Source of the DNA: Pseudomonas sp. SLFW | Lineage (GTDB): Bacteria; Pseudomonadota; Gammaproteobacteria; Pseudomonadales; Pseudomonadaceae | DNA length: 64,000 nt | Assembly (NCBI RefSeq): GCF_009905615.1 | Contig: NZ_JAAAKW010000003.1 | Coordinates: forward strand, 62,001 to 126,000 | Reading direction: 5' to 3' | Shown here: positions 32,038-40,808 of the stretch, one piece after another | Layout of the letters: each line of letters opens with the position of its first letter | Position numbering within the stretch: position 1 is the stretch's first letter | Position numbers and translations under genes: made by a program | The notes under the pieces: generated by a model | Databases searched by the model: none | Told to the model about the DNA's origin: nothing | The model's input: only the letters and a program-made list of their open reading frames with translations

Positions 32038-32889
32038 TCATTCGGACGCCCGGTCGCGGGAAGGGTTGAAGGCGTCGGTGAGGCCGTCGCCTATCAGGTT
32101 GAAAGCCAGGACGGTCAGGAAGATCGCCAGACCGGGAATCGCCGTGAGGTACCACGCGGTGCGGATCTGCTCCCGGCCACTGCCGATCATGCTGCCCCAA
32201 CTCACCTGATTCGGATCGCCCAGGCCCATGAACGACAGCGCCGATTCCATCAGCACCGCCGAGGCGACCATGATCGACGTGGTGACGATCAGCGTGGGCA
32301 AGATATTGGGCAGCACTTCCAGCGCAATAATGCGCAGGTGGCTGTAACCCACGCTGCGGGCGGCGAGGATGTATTCGCGCTCCCGAATCGAGCGCACTTC
32401 GGCGCGCACCAATCGGGCGACGGTGGGCCAGGAAATGACCCCGATGGCGAAGATCAGCGTCGGCACTGAGGGCTGCGCGATGGCCACCAGCGCGACGAGC
32501 AGGACGAAACTGGGCATGGTCTGGAAAATCTCGATCAGCCGTTGCAGGCCGTAATCCAGCTTGCCGCCGAAGTACCCGGCCACCGCGCCAATGCTCAGGC
32601 CCAGCAGCACGCCGAACAGGCTGGCCAGGGTGCCCACTTGTAACGACACCCGCCCGCCATGGACCACCCCGGCCATGACGTCGCGCCCCAGCGCATCGGT
32701 GCCCAACGGGTAATGCCAATCCTGCCCCGGCCAGAGCAAGGCGTCGGCTTCCATGCCCAGCGGGTCGCCGGGATAAATCAGCGGCGCGAACACCGCCAGC
32801 AGGGTGATCACCATCAGAAAGGCCAGACCGGCCAATGCGGTGGGATTGCGCAGAAAGCGGCGCAGCCCAAGGCTGCGGCGGGCGCTCAT
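32038..32889 (-). CDS. Dpp/Opp-type ABC permease, DppC-like
   Basis: This is a 283-residue permease with an N-terminal OppC-type segment and helix (ALAGLAFLMVITLLAVFAPLIYPGDP). The loop WPGQDWHYPLGTDALGRDV is the signature of DppC proteins, and the EAA region is REREYILAARSVGYSHLRIIALEVLPNILP. It overlaps the dppB-like gene by ATGA and is followed by the receptor gene after 40 bases. Confidence 0.92.
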   Translation of the reverse strand: MSARRSLGLRRFLRNPTALAGLAFLMVITLLAVFAPLIYPGDPLGMEADALLWPGQDWHYPLGTDALGRDVMAGVVHGGRVSLQVGTLASLFGVLLGLSIGAVAGYFGGKLDYGLQRLIEIFQTMPSFVLLVALVAIAQPSVPTLIFAIGVISWPTVARLVRAEVRSIREREYILAARSVGYSHLRIIALEVLPNILPTLIVTTSIMVASAVLMESALSFMGLGDPNQVSWGSMIGSGREQIRTAWYLTAIPGLAIFLTVLAFNLIGDGLTDAFNPSRDRASE

Positions 32890-33875
32890 CGGTGACTCCG
32901 AATGCGTGGGTCAAGCCAGGTTTGCAGCAGGTCCACCAGCACGTTGGTGATGATCACCAGCAGCGAGGACATCAGCAGAATGCCCAGCAGCACGTTGTAA
33001 TCCCGGGCCATCACTGCGTCATAGGCCAGGCGCCCCAGCCCCGGCAGGCTGAACACCGTTTCGATGACCACGGCACCGCCGAGCATGCCGCCGAAGTGCA
33101 GGCCGGCCATGGTGGTGATCGGCAGCAGGGCATTGCGCAGCACGTGTTTGAAGGTGATCACCCACGGCGACAGGCCTTTGGCTTGCGCCGTGCGCACGTA
33201 ATCCTGGGCGCCGGCTTCGAGCATCGAGGCGCGGGTCAGCCGGGCGTAGATGGCGATGTAGATCAACGCCAGCGAACTGGCAGGCAACGCCATGAAACGC
33301 AGGGTGTCGCCGACAGCCGCCCAGCCGTGCAGGTCGGCGCCGATGGTGCCTGCGCCGCCCGTTGGCAGCCAGCCGAGCTTGACCGAGAACACCACGATCA
33401 GCATCAGGCCGATCCAGAATCCCGGCACCGAATAGAAGAATTGCGAGCACACCGACAGCACGCGATCCGGCCAGCGCCCTTGCCACCGGGCCATGAGCAT
33501 GCCGAGGGCCACGCCCAGCAGCAGGGAAAAGAACAGCGCCAACAGCATCAACGTCAGCGTGGTGCCAAGGCGCTGAGTGATCAACGCCTGCACGGTTGCG
33601 CCGTAACGAGGCGAGTAGCCCAGGTTCAAGTGCGCCAGATTGCTCAGGTAATGCCAGAGCTGCACCGGGATCGACTGATCCAGACCGAACTGGCTGCGTA
33701 ATGCCGCGAGACTTTCCTGTGTTGCCGAACCGGATTCGCCCGCCATCACATCGGCGGCGTCGCCGGGAGCCAGTTGCAACAATAGAAAGTTGATCAAAAG
33801 AATGCCCAACATCGTGGGCAAGGTATGCAGCAGCGCGCGCCAAAGTGCGCGGCTCAGGGTCAGCCATATCTTCAT
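32886..33875 (-). CDS. Dpp/Opp-type ABC permease, DppB-like
   Basis: This is a 329-residue permease. The first helix TMLGILLINFLLLQLAPGDAAD and the EAA region GAQDYVRTAQAKGLSPWVITFKHVLRNALLP are the DppB pattern. It is the first gene of the permease-permease-receptor operon and is divergent from the DszC-like gene at 34151, with a 14-bp palindrome between. Confidence 0.92.
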   Translation of the reverse strand: MKIWLTLSRALWRALLHTLPTMLGILLINFLLLQLAPGDAADVMAGESGSATQESLAALRSQFGLDQSIPVQLWHYLSNLAHLNLGYSPRYGATVQALITQRLGTTLTLMLLALFFSLLLGVALGMLMARWQGRWPDRVLSVCSQFFYSVPGFWIGLMLIVVFSVKLGWLPTGGAGTIGADLHGWAAVGDTLRFMALPASSLALIYIAIYARLTRASMLEAGAQDYVRTAQAKGLSPWVITFKHVLRNALLPITTMAGLHFGGMLGGAVVIETVFSLPGLGRLAYDAVMARDYNVLLGILLMSSLLVIITNVLVDLLQTWLDPRIRSHR

Positions 33876-33942
33876 TAAAGGATTCCATTTCGTGCGGCGC
33901 TATTAACGGTTTGCTTATAACCTTTGTCAATGCACGAAAGGG

Positions 33943-33956
33943 GCATAACGTTATGC
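33943..33956. promoter_or_regulatory. 14-bp perfect palindrome in a divergent promoter region
   Basis: GCATAACGTTATGC is self-complementary and lies in the AT-rich region between the dppB-like and DszC-like genes, 68 bases from the former's start. The place and symmetry suggest a dimeric regulator site serving both directions. No regulator gene is adjacent, so the protein is unknown. Confidence 0.5.
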
Positions 33957-34150
33957 AAACAGACACTCTAAGCATAGATAAAAACGATATACGTACTTTC
34001 CATGTCGATGATTGACGCAGGAAAGAGGGAACATTACTGTCGGCCACCTGTCAGCGATGTCAGTTTGGATACATGCCCCATCGCGAACTACGTTATAGGG
34101 CTGCCCCTGCAGGCAGTGCACTTACTTTAAATTGTTTAGATGAGGCACGT

Positions 34151-35434
34151 GTGGCACTCAATCATTCCATTGAATCGGGTCAAGTCCGGCATGAACCTTC
34201 ATCTGCTGATGCGCTGTCCCGGTTGCTGGGGCGGATTCCGGCGCTGGTGGAAGAAGTGGCCAAAGACGCTTCCCGTCGAGACCTGGAGCGTGAACTGCCA
34301 TTCGCCGCCTTCGCGCTGATTCGTGAAGCCGGACTCGGCGCGCTGCGGGTGCCTCGCGACCTCGGCGGGCCGGGCGGCAGCGTGCAGGACTACATCGAAT
34401 TCATCACCACCCTGGCCAGTGCCGACCCCAACGTCGCTCACGCGCTGCGCTCGCATTTCAATTTCAGCGAAGCAGTCATTCACAGCCCGGACACGGCTGA
34501 AAAGCGTGATTACATCGCCAAAATCCTCGACGGCAAGCTGTTCGCCGGGGCCCACACTGAGGTCGGCGCGCCGCTGGGCACCATCCTCACGCGGCTCACC
34601 CGGGTGGGCGATCACTACCGTCTCGACGGAAAGAAGTGGTACGCCACGGGCTCGGCCTACGCGGACCTCCTCTCGTTTTCCGCCACCGATGACAGTGGCA
34701 AACTGATCAGCGTGCTGTTGCCCGCCGACCGCGCCGGGATCAACGTACTGGACGACTGGGACGGCATGGGCCAGCGCCTGACCGCCAGCGGCGGCGTATT
34801 GCTGGACAACGTCGAAGTCTTCCCGAACGAAATCAAGACCCGCAGCCACAACGCCGACGTCGGCCGTCACTGTTCCAGCCTGCGCCAATTGCACTTGGCA
34901 GCCTGCGCAGCCGGGGTGGTGCGCAACATTCGCGAAGACGCCGTGGCGTACGTGCGCAAACAGGCCCGCGCCGCCATGCACAGCCCGGCAGACACCGCCC
35001 GTGACGATCAATTCGTGCAACAGGTGGTGGGTGAAATCGCCGCCAACGCCTATGCGGTGGATGCACTCATCGCTCATACCGCCCGTGTACTTAACGACAG
35101 TTCACTGGGGTTGTTTGCAGTGGCCGACGTGCAACTTGCGTCGGCAGAAACAGTGGCTGTTGCTACAGCAACACTGGATCAGCAATTAATCAACGGATCG
35201 ATCAGTAATGCACAGATGCAAGTCGTGGTCGCCAAACTAGCGTTGCGTTCCGCTGAAATCATCTTTGAAGTAGGCGGCGGGTCGGCCACGTCGCGCAAAT
35301 ATAACTTTGATCGTCACTGGCGCAATATACGCACCGTATTGAATCACAACCCGCTGCTGCACAAAGCCCGAGTCGTCGGTGATTATTATGTGAATGAAAC
35401 GACCACTCACCTGCGGGAAGGTTTGGTCTTTTAG
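34151..35434 (+). CDS. DszC/SfnC-like flavin monooxygenase (acyl-CoA dehydrogenase fold), no. 1
   Basis: This protein of about 427 residues has the acyl-CoA dehydrogenase fold. The mid-domain reads FAGAHTEVGAPLGTILTRLTRVGDHYRLDGKKWYATGSAYADLL. The C-terminal FDRHWRNIRTVLNHNPLLHK resembles DszC/SfnC monooxygenases, which use reduced FMN to oxidise sulfur or sulfones, instead of true acyl-CoA dehydrogenases. Neighbours are a TonB receptor and two luciferase-like monooxygenases. The start is uncertain: GTG 34151 with a GATGAGG site is preferred, but ATG 34073 in the same frame is open. Confidence 0.82.
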   Translation: MALNHSIESGQVRHEPSSADALSRLLGRIPALVEEVAKDASRRDLERELPFAAFALIREAGLGALRVPRDLGGPGGSVQDYIEFITTLASADPNVAHALRSHFNFSEAVIHSPDTAEKRDYIAKILDGKLFAGAHTEVGAPLGTILTRLTRVGDHYRLDGKKWYATGSAYADLLSFSATDDSGKLISVLLPADRAGINVLDDWDGMGQRLTASGGVLLDNVEVFPNEIKTRSHNADVGRHCSSLRQLHLAACAAGVVRNIREDAVAYVRKQARAAMHSPADTARDDQFVQQVVGEIAANAYAVDALIAHTARVLNDSSLGLFAVADVQLASAETVAVATATLDQQLINGSISNAQMQVVVAKLALRSAEIIFEVGGGSATSRKYNFDRHWRNIRTVLNHNPLLHKARVVGDYYVNETTTHLREGLVF

Positions 35435-35594
35435 TGTCAGCAGGACAGGGATTCGTCCACCCCCTTACACAATCAGAGTTCATCAGAACCTCCACGCGCA
35501 AGACCCCACCAGGTACCGCTTTTTCACAATCCTTGTTAGATGGCCAGGAACGTCCACCACGCCAGCAATAAATTGATTTTTTGCAGGTAGTCCC

Positions 35595-38129
35595 ATGAAT
35601 GCTCGTATCAATAACCCACGCTCACCGCTCGCGTTGATGGTGTCCATTGGCGTGATGACGCTGTGTGGCAGCGCGGCCGTGTTCGCCGATGACACCGTTC
35701 CGAAAAACTCCGCGCAATCGGGTAAAGGTGAGGACGCACTGGAAACCGTGGTAGTGACCGGCTCGCGGGCCGAGAAACGCACGGTCGCTCAAAGCCTGGC
35801 GCCCATCGACGTGATCAGCGCCGATGACCTGGCGCGCTCCGGCAAGCAGAACCTGCGCGATGCCTTGGCCGCGCAGGTGCCGTCCTACACCAACGACGCG
35901 GGTTTCACCGGCGCGACCGGGATCGCCGTCAAATCGGCGACCCTGCGCGGCTTGGGCGGTAACGCCGTGTTGGTGCTGGTCAACGGCAAGCGCCGTCACA
36001 ACACCGCACAAATCTTCCACCAGTCATCCGCCACCTCCAACGGTCAGTCGCCGGTGGACCTGGACCTGATCCCGATCAGCGCGGTGGACCATATCGAAGT
36101 CCTGCGTGACGGCGCGGCGGCCCAATACGGGTCGGACGCCATCGCCGGGGTGATCAACATCATCCTGAAGAGCAACAAATCCGGCGGCCAGGCTTCGGCG
36201 ATTTACGGGCAGTACGGCCAGCGGGAAGGGCACAAGGGTTTCTACGGCGCCACCGGCCAGACCTCCGCCAACCAGGGTTTTGAATTGCCGAACGACGGCT
36301 TCTTCAACCTCAGCGCCGACATCAAGATTCAGGAAACCAGCAACGCTGCTGGCGCTGTGCCGGATCGCACCAAGATCTACGCCGGCAATGACCCTCGCGA
36401 GTACGGCGAAAGCCGCTACCGGCAGACCATGGGTCAGCCTCGGGTGCAGACCTACAACACCTCGTACAACCTCGACCTGCCGCTGAACGACGACCTCGAC
36501 TTCTACTCGTTCTCGACCTTCAGCCACCGCGACTCCACCGGCTTCGGCACCTTCCGTACGGCGGTGTCGGCGCAGAACGTACCGGAAATCTACCCGGACG
36601 GTTTCCAGCCCAAATTCCGCTCCGTCGAAGACGACGTGCAGAGCGTGTTCGGCCTCAAGGGCAAGGACGTGTTGGGCTGGGATTGGGACCTGTCCAGCAG
36701 CTGGGGTCGTAACGATCTGCACCTGCACAACGATGATTCCCTCAACGCTTCGTTCGGCCCGGCGAGCAAGACCGACTTCGACAACGGCGAAGCGATCTTC
36801 AGTCAGTGGACCAACAACCTCGACATCACCCGTGCCTTTGACACCGGGCTGTTCAAGGACCCGCTCAGGGTCGCGAGCGGTATCGAATACCGCGTCGACA
36901 GTTATCAGATTCGCAAAGGCGAGTTCCAGTCTTACGCCGACGGCGGCTACGTGTACCCGGTCGGCTCGCCGAACGCGGGCAAGCGTCCGAATTCCGGCTC
37001 GGCGGGGTGGGGCGGGTTCAGTCCGGCGGCAGAGGGCAGCTGGGATCGCAGCAACACCGCTGGCTACGTCGACTTCACCCAGAAAGTCACCGACAAATGG
37101 GAGCTGAGCCTGGCCGGTCGTTACGAGCATTACAGCGACGTGGGCGACACCACCAGCGGCAAGCTGTCCACCCGCTACCAACTGACGCCGACCTTCGCGG
37201 TACGGGGTACGGTGAACAACGGCTTCCGCGCGCCGTCGTTGCAACAACAGCACTTCTCGTCCAGCACCTCGGCCTGGGGCGTCAGCCCGATCACCGGCCA
37301 GTTGCAACAGCAGGTCACCAACTACGCGGTGCCGGGGTCGGCGACAGCAGCGGCCCTGGGGTCGAAGAAACTCAAGCCTGAGAAGTCGCAGAACTACAGC
37401 ATCGGTTTCGTCGCCACGCCGTCGAAAGACCTCGACCTGTCGGTGGACTTCTACCAGATCGACATCAAGGACCGCATCCTGCAGACCAGCTCCCTCAGTG
37501 GCCTGAACGATCCGAACGTCGCTGCCCTGTTGAACGCGGCCGGGTTGAGCACCAATCAGGCCGTTTCGTATTACGGCAACCTGGCCGACACCCGCACCCG
37601 AGGCATCGACCTGGTCGGCGACTATCGCATCGATTACGGCCCGTGGGGCCGTGGCAAGTGGACGCTGACCAGCACCCAGCAATTGCAGCAGATTCGCGGC
37701 ATCAACGAGCCGGACTCTCTGGCGGGCACCGGTGTGTCGGTTCTGGGGCGCGACAAGCAGGGCAACCTGGAAACCGCGTTTCCGAAGAACAAGACTGCGC
37801 TCCAACACACCTGGTACATCGACGATTTCGAGGTCTCGCTCAAGGAAACCCGCTACTCGGCGGTCACCGGCAAGAGCTACTACAACGAAAACCGCGACGA
37901 GAAGATCAAGCCCGCGTTCATCACCGACCTGGACGTCGGTTACAACATCAGCGACAGCTTCAAGGTGTCGGTGGACGGCTTGAACATCTTCAACAAACGG
38001 CCCGAGCAACTCTCGCAACAGGCCAAGCAGTTCTACCTGTTCCCGGTCGATAACCCGGCCTACAGCTGGTACTCCCCGTACGGGGTGGACGGCGGCTACT
38101 ACTACGCCCGACTCGATTATTTCTGGTAA
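35595..38129 (+). CDS. TonB-dependent outer-membrane receptor, no. 1
   Basis: This is an 844-residue receptor. A signal peptide (about 1-31) is followed by a TonB-box-like stretch (ALETVVVTGSR, about 48-58), a plug domain (LRGLGGNAVLVLVNGKRRHNTAQ; VDHIEVLRDGAAAQYGSDAIAGVINIILK) and a 22-strand barrel ending in YYYARLDYFW with the terminal aromatic. It sits between the DszC-like and luciferase-like genes on one strand, so it likely imports their substrate, using the TonB motor at 28075. The plug resembles the receptor at 43834. Confidence 0.93.
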   Translation: MNARINNPRSPLALMVSIGVMTLCGSAAVFADDTVPKNSAQSGKGEDALETVVVTGSRAEKRTVAQSLAPIDVISADDLARSGKQNLRDALAAQVPSYTNDAGFTGATGIAVKSATLRGLGGNAVLVLVNGKRRHNTAQIFHQSSATSNGQSPVDLDLIPISAVDHIEVLRDGAAAQYGSDAIAGVINIILKSNKSGGQASAIYGQYGQREGHKGFYGATGQTSANQGFELPNDGFFNLSADIKIQETSNAAGAVPDRTKIYAGNDPREYGESRYRQTMGQPRVQTYNTSYNLDLPLNDDLDFYSFSTFSHRDSTGFGTFRTAVSAQNVPEIYPDGFQPKFRSVEDDVQSVFGLKGKDVLGWDWDLSSSWGRNDLHLHNDDSLNASFGPASKTDFDNGEAIFSQWTNNLDITRAFDTGLFKDPLRVASGIEYRVDSYQIRKGEFQSYADGGYVYPVGSPNAGKRPNSGSAGWGGFSPAAEGSWDRSNTAGYVDFTQKVTDKWELSLAGRYEHYSDVGDTTSGKLSTRYQLTPTFAVRGTVNNGFRAPSLQQQHFSSSTSAWGVSPITGQLQQQVTNYAVPGSATAAALGSKKLKPEKSQNYSIGFVATPSKDLDLSVDFYQIDIKDRILQTSSLSGLNDPNVAALLNAAGLSTNQAVSYYGNLADTRTRGIDLVGDYRIDYGPWGRGKWTLTSTQQLQQIRGINEPDSLAGTGVSVLGRDKQGNLETAFPKNKTALQHTWYIDDFEVSLKETRYSAVTGKSYYNENRDEKIKPAFITDLDVGYNISDSFKVSVDGLNIFNKRPEQLSQQAKQFYLFPVDNPAYSWYSPYGVDGGYYYARLDYFW

Positions 38130-38136
38130 CCCGACA

Positions 38137-38168
38137 GGGCCTCGCGACCGCATTCGGTCCCGTGGCCC
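38137..38168. other. Two-step stem-loop after the receptor gene
   Basis: GGGCC/GGCCC and GACCG/CGGTC stack around a CATT loop with a 4-base internal bulge on each side, 8 bases past the receptor stop. No T-run follows. It may adjust expression of the downstream monooxygenase. Confidence 0.45.
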
Positions 38169-38201
38169 GGCCTTTCAATCACCTGGAAAAAGGAAACCGA
38201 A

Positions 38202-39368
38202 ATGGCTCAAGCACAGCTCAACCCGGCGTTCGAACGCTCGGCCTTTCCCGCGCCGACCGATTACCCCGACAGCCCGCTCAGCCAGGCCCTCAAACAGCCG
38301 TTGCTGCTAGGCGTGTTCCTCAACATGCAGGACATTCGCCTGACCAATCACCCGACGTCCAACACCTGGACGTTCGACTACAACACGCAAATCGTCCAGC
38401 AGGCCGAAGCGCTGGGCTTCGAACTGGCGTTCAGCCGGACCCAGTGGTTGCCGAAAGGCGGGTATGACGGCGAGGCGTCGCTGGACTCGTTCATTGCCCT
38501 CGGTGCGATGGCGGCGGTGACCAAAAGCATCCTGTTGGTCTCGACCATTCACGTGTTGTACGGCCCGTTGCACCCGCTGCACATCGCCAAATACGGCGCG
38601 ACCCTGGACCACATCGCGAAGGGCCGCTGGGGCATCAACATCGTCACTGGCCACCGTCCGGTGGAGCATGAAATGTTCGGCCGCCCACAGATCGAGCACG
38701 ACCAGCGTTATCAACTGGCGGGTGAGTTGTTCGACGTACTGAACACGCTGTGGAGCAGCACCGAGAATTTCAGCTACGAAGGCGCGCACGGCTGGAAGAT
38801 CAAGGACGGTTACATCACGCCGAAGCCGCTGTACGGGCGCCCGGTGCTGGTCACGGCCACGGGGTCGGAGGCGGGGATCGATTTTGCTACCAGCCAGTCG
38901 GACCTGATTTTCATCACCAATTCGTCGGGCTCGGGCATTCGCGAAACCCTGGAAGACATCCCGGCCCACGTGCAGAAGATCAAGGCCCGTGCGCGGCAGT
39001 TCGGGCGTGAGGTCAGGACCATCATCAACCCGATCATCGTCAGCCGCGACACCGAGGCAGAAACCCGCGACTACCTGGAAGGAATCGTCGGCAACAAAGT
39101 CCCCGGCGCGTTCGGCAACCACAAAGCTTACGCCAGCGACGCCCACGCCTGGCGCGGTCGCGCAGACGGCTCGCGCAACACTGGCCTGGGACTGGGCGGC
39201 AACATCGAAATCGTCGGCACACCGGAGCAGGTGGTCGAGCAATTGGTGGCGTTGAAAGCGGCGGGAATCGATGGCGTGCAACTGAACTTCCACGACTTTG
39301 CCGTGGACCTCAAACATTTTGGCGAACGGATTTTGCCGTTGTTGAAAGAGGCGGGGTTGCGGGTGTAA
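38202..39368 (+). CDS. Luciferase-like (LLM) FMN-dependent monooxygenase, DszA/SfnG type, no. 1
   Basis: This is a 388-residue bacterial-luciferase-family enzyme that would use FMNH2 and oxygen to cleave a C-S bond or oxidise a sulfone or sulfonate. Family patterns are IVQQAEALGFELAFSRTQWL, LHIAKYGATLDHIAKGRWGINIVTGHRPVEHEMFG and RPVLVTATGSEAGIDFA. No flavin reductase gene lies nearby, so FMNH2 must come from elsewhere. It follows the TonB receptor by 72 bases and probably shares its transcript. Confidence 0.87.
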   Translation: MAQAQLNPAFERSAFPAPTDYPDSPLSQALKQPLLLGVFLNMQDIRLTNHPTSNTWTFDYNTQIVQQAEALGFELAFSRTQWLPKGGYDGEASLDSFIALGAMAAVTKSILLVSTIHVLYGPLHPLHIAKYGATLDHIAKGRWGINIVTGHRPVEHEMFGRPQIEHDQRYQLAGELFDVLNTLWSSTENFSYEGAHGWKIKDGYITPKPLYGRPVLVTATGSEAGIDFATSQSDLIFITNSSGSGIRETLEDIPAHVQKIKARARQFGREVRTIINPIIVSRDTEAETRDYLEGIVGNKVPGAFGNHKAYASDAHAWRGRADGSRNTGLGLGGNIEIVGTPEQVVEQLVALKAAGIDGVQLNFHDFAVDLKHFGERILPLLKEAGLRV

Positions 39369-39406
39369 CGCGCGTCACGGCACTTCATCCGAATTCGGCG
39401 GAATAC

Positions 39407-39717
39407 CTGTAGGAGTGAGCTTGCTCGCGAAGACGGCGTGACAGGCGCCGAAATTAGCTTGGGCTGTAACGGCTTCATCGCGAGCAAGCTCACTCCTACA
39501 GGTTTGGCGGCGCGCTGTTTTGTGAGACAGACATCGGCCTTTCTGTAGGCGTGAGCTTGCTCACGAAGACGGCATGACAGGCGCCGAAATTAGCGTCGGC
39601 TGTACCGGCCTCATTGCGGGCAATCGCGCTCCTACAGGTTTGGCGGCGCGCTGTTTTGCGGGACAGACATCGGCCTCTCTGTAGGCGTGAGCTTGCTCGC
39701 GAAGACGCCGTGCCAGG
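39407..39717. repeat. REP array, 136-bp period
   Basis: Units with GTAGGAGTGAGCTTGCTCGC or GTAGGCGTGAGCTTGCTC begin at about 39407, 39543 and 39679, exactly 136 bases apart. Inverted units (GAGCAAGCTCACTCCTACAG at about 39481) lie between, and the internal text GACAGGCGCCGAAATTAGC is repeated too. The array fills the 378-base gap between two luciferase-like genes. No coding sequence is supported there. Confidence 0.85.
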
Positions 39718-39746
39718 CACCACATTTTTATCATCAGGAGCACACC

Positions 39747-40808
39747 ATGAGCCTCGAATTCATCGGGCATACCAGCAGCCGCAGCGGTGCGGAGGTGATT
39801 GAGGCCAGTGGTCCGGTCATCGACAAGGCGTACATCAAACACATGGCCCACACCGCCGAGGCCAACGGCTTTGACCGGCTGCTGATCGGCAGTTTTGCCA
39901 CCTGGCCGGACAACAACCAGATCGCCGCCTACGTGCTGCACAACACCGAACGGTTGGGCGTGATGCTCGCGCACCGTCCCGGTTTCGTCGCGCCCACGGT
40001 GGCAGCACGGCAACTGGCGACGCTGGATCAGTTCAGCGAAGGCCGCCTTGCCGTGCACGTCATCAGCGGCGGCACGGACGTCGATCAACAGCGGGACGGT
40101 GATTTCCTTGCTCATGACGAACGCTACGCCCGCACCGCCGAATACCTGAGCGTGGTGAAAAAGGTCTGGCACAGCGACCAGCCGTTCGACCACCAGGGCG
40201 ACTATTACCGGGTCAAGGGCGCGCTGTCGAACGTCAAACCCTGGCGCGACAGCGGGGTGCCGATCTTCTTCGGCGGCTCGTCCCAGGCCGCGTTCGACGT
40301 CGCTGGCCAGCACGCCGAGGTCTACGCGCTGTGGGGCGAATCCTTGGCCCAGACCGCCGAAACCATCGCCAACGTGCGCAAGGCTGCGGCCCGTTATGGC
40401 CGTGAGGAACAGATCCAGTTTCTGCTGGCGTTCCGGCCGCTGGTCGCCGACACCGAAGATGCCGCGTGGGCCCGCAGTCGCGAGCTGCTGGCCGCCGCCA
40501 AAGCCAAATACCCGGCCGCTCCGGTCCTGCACCAGAACGTCGGTTCGCAACGTTTACGCGATGCAGCGGCGCAAGGCGCGGTACTGGATCAGCGGCTGTG
40601 GACCGAATTCGCCGCCGTGACCGGTGCCCATGGCAATTCCACGGCGCTGGTCGGGACGCCGCAGCAGGTCGCCGACGCGCTGTTGGAATACCACAAGATC
40701 GGCGTCAGCAAATTCCTGATTCGCGGTTTCGACCCGGTTCCGGACACCCTGACGTTTGGCCGCGATGTGATTCCGCTGGTTCGTGCTGCTGTCGCCCGTC
40801 ATGCCTGA
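39747..40808 (+). CDS. Luciferase-like FMN-dependent monooxygenase, SsuD-like, no. 2
   Basis: This is a 353-residue LLM enzyme close to alkanesulfonate monooxygenases: EFIGHTSSRSGAE, AHTAEANGFDRLLIGSFATWPDN, PTVAARQLATLDQFSEGRLAVHVISGG and VPIFFGGSSQAAFDVAGQHAEVY. ATG 39747 follows a CAGGAG site; the 20 upstream codons in frame are part of the REP array. It overlaps the JmjC-type gene by 8 bases, so the two are coupled. Predicted to release sulfite from a sulfonate. Confidence 0.88.
   Translation: MSLEFIGHTSSRSGAEVIEASGPVIDKAYIKHMAHTAEANGFDRLLIGSFATWPDNNQIAAYVLHNTERLGVMLAHRPGFVAPTVAARQLATLDQFSEGRLAVHVISGGTDVDQQRDGDFLAHDERYARTAEYLSVVKKVWHSDQPFDHQGDYYRVKGALSNVKPWRDSGVPIFFGGSSQAAFDVAGQHAEVYALWGESLAQTAETIANVRKAAARYGREEQIQFLLAFRPLVADTEDAAWARSRELLAAAKAKYPAAPVLHQNVGSQRLRDAAAQGAVLDQRLWTEFAAVTGAHGNSTALVGTPQQVADALLEYHKIGVSKFLIRGFDPVPDTLTFGRDVIPLVRAAVARHA

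Noticed and set aside
36024..38153. 709-codon open frame on the minus strand
   Set aside because: It lies exactly opposite the TonB receptor, whose protein is unmistakable. The translation is Val/Arg/Gly-rich without motifs, a typical GC-skew shadow.
39687..39746. Upstream extension of the SsuD-like gene
   Set aside because: These codons translate the REP repeat, and the CAGGAG site supports ATG 39747.
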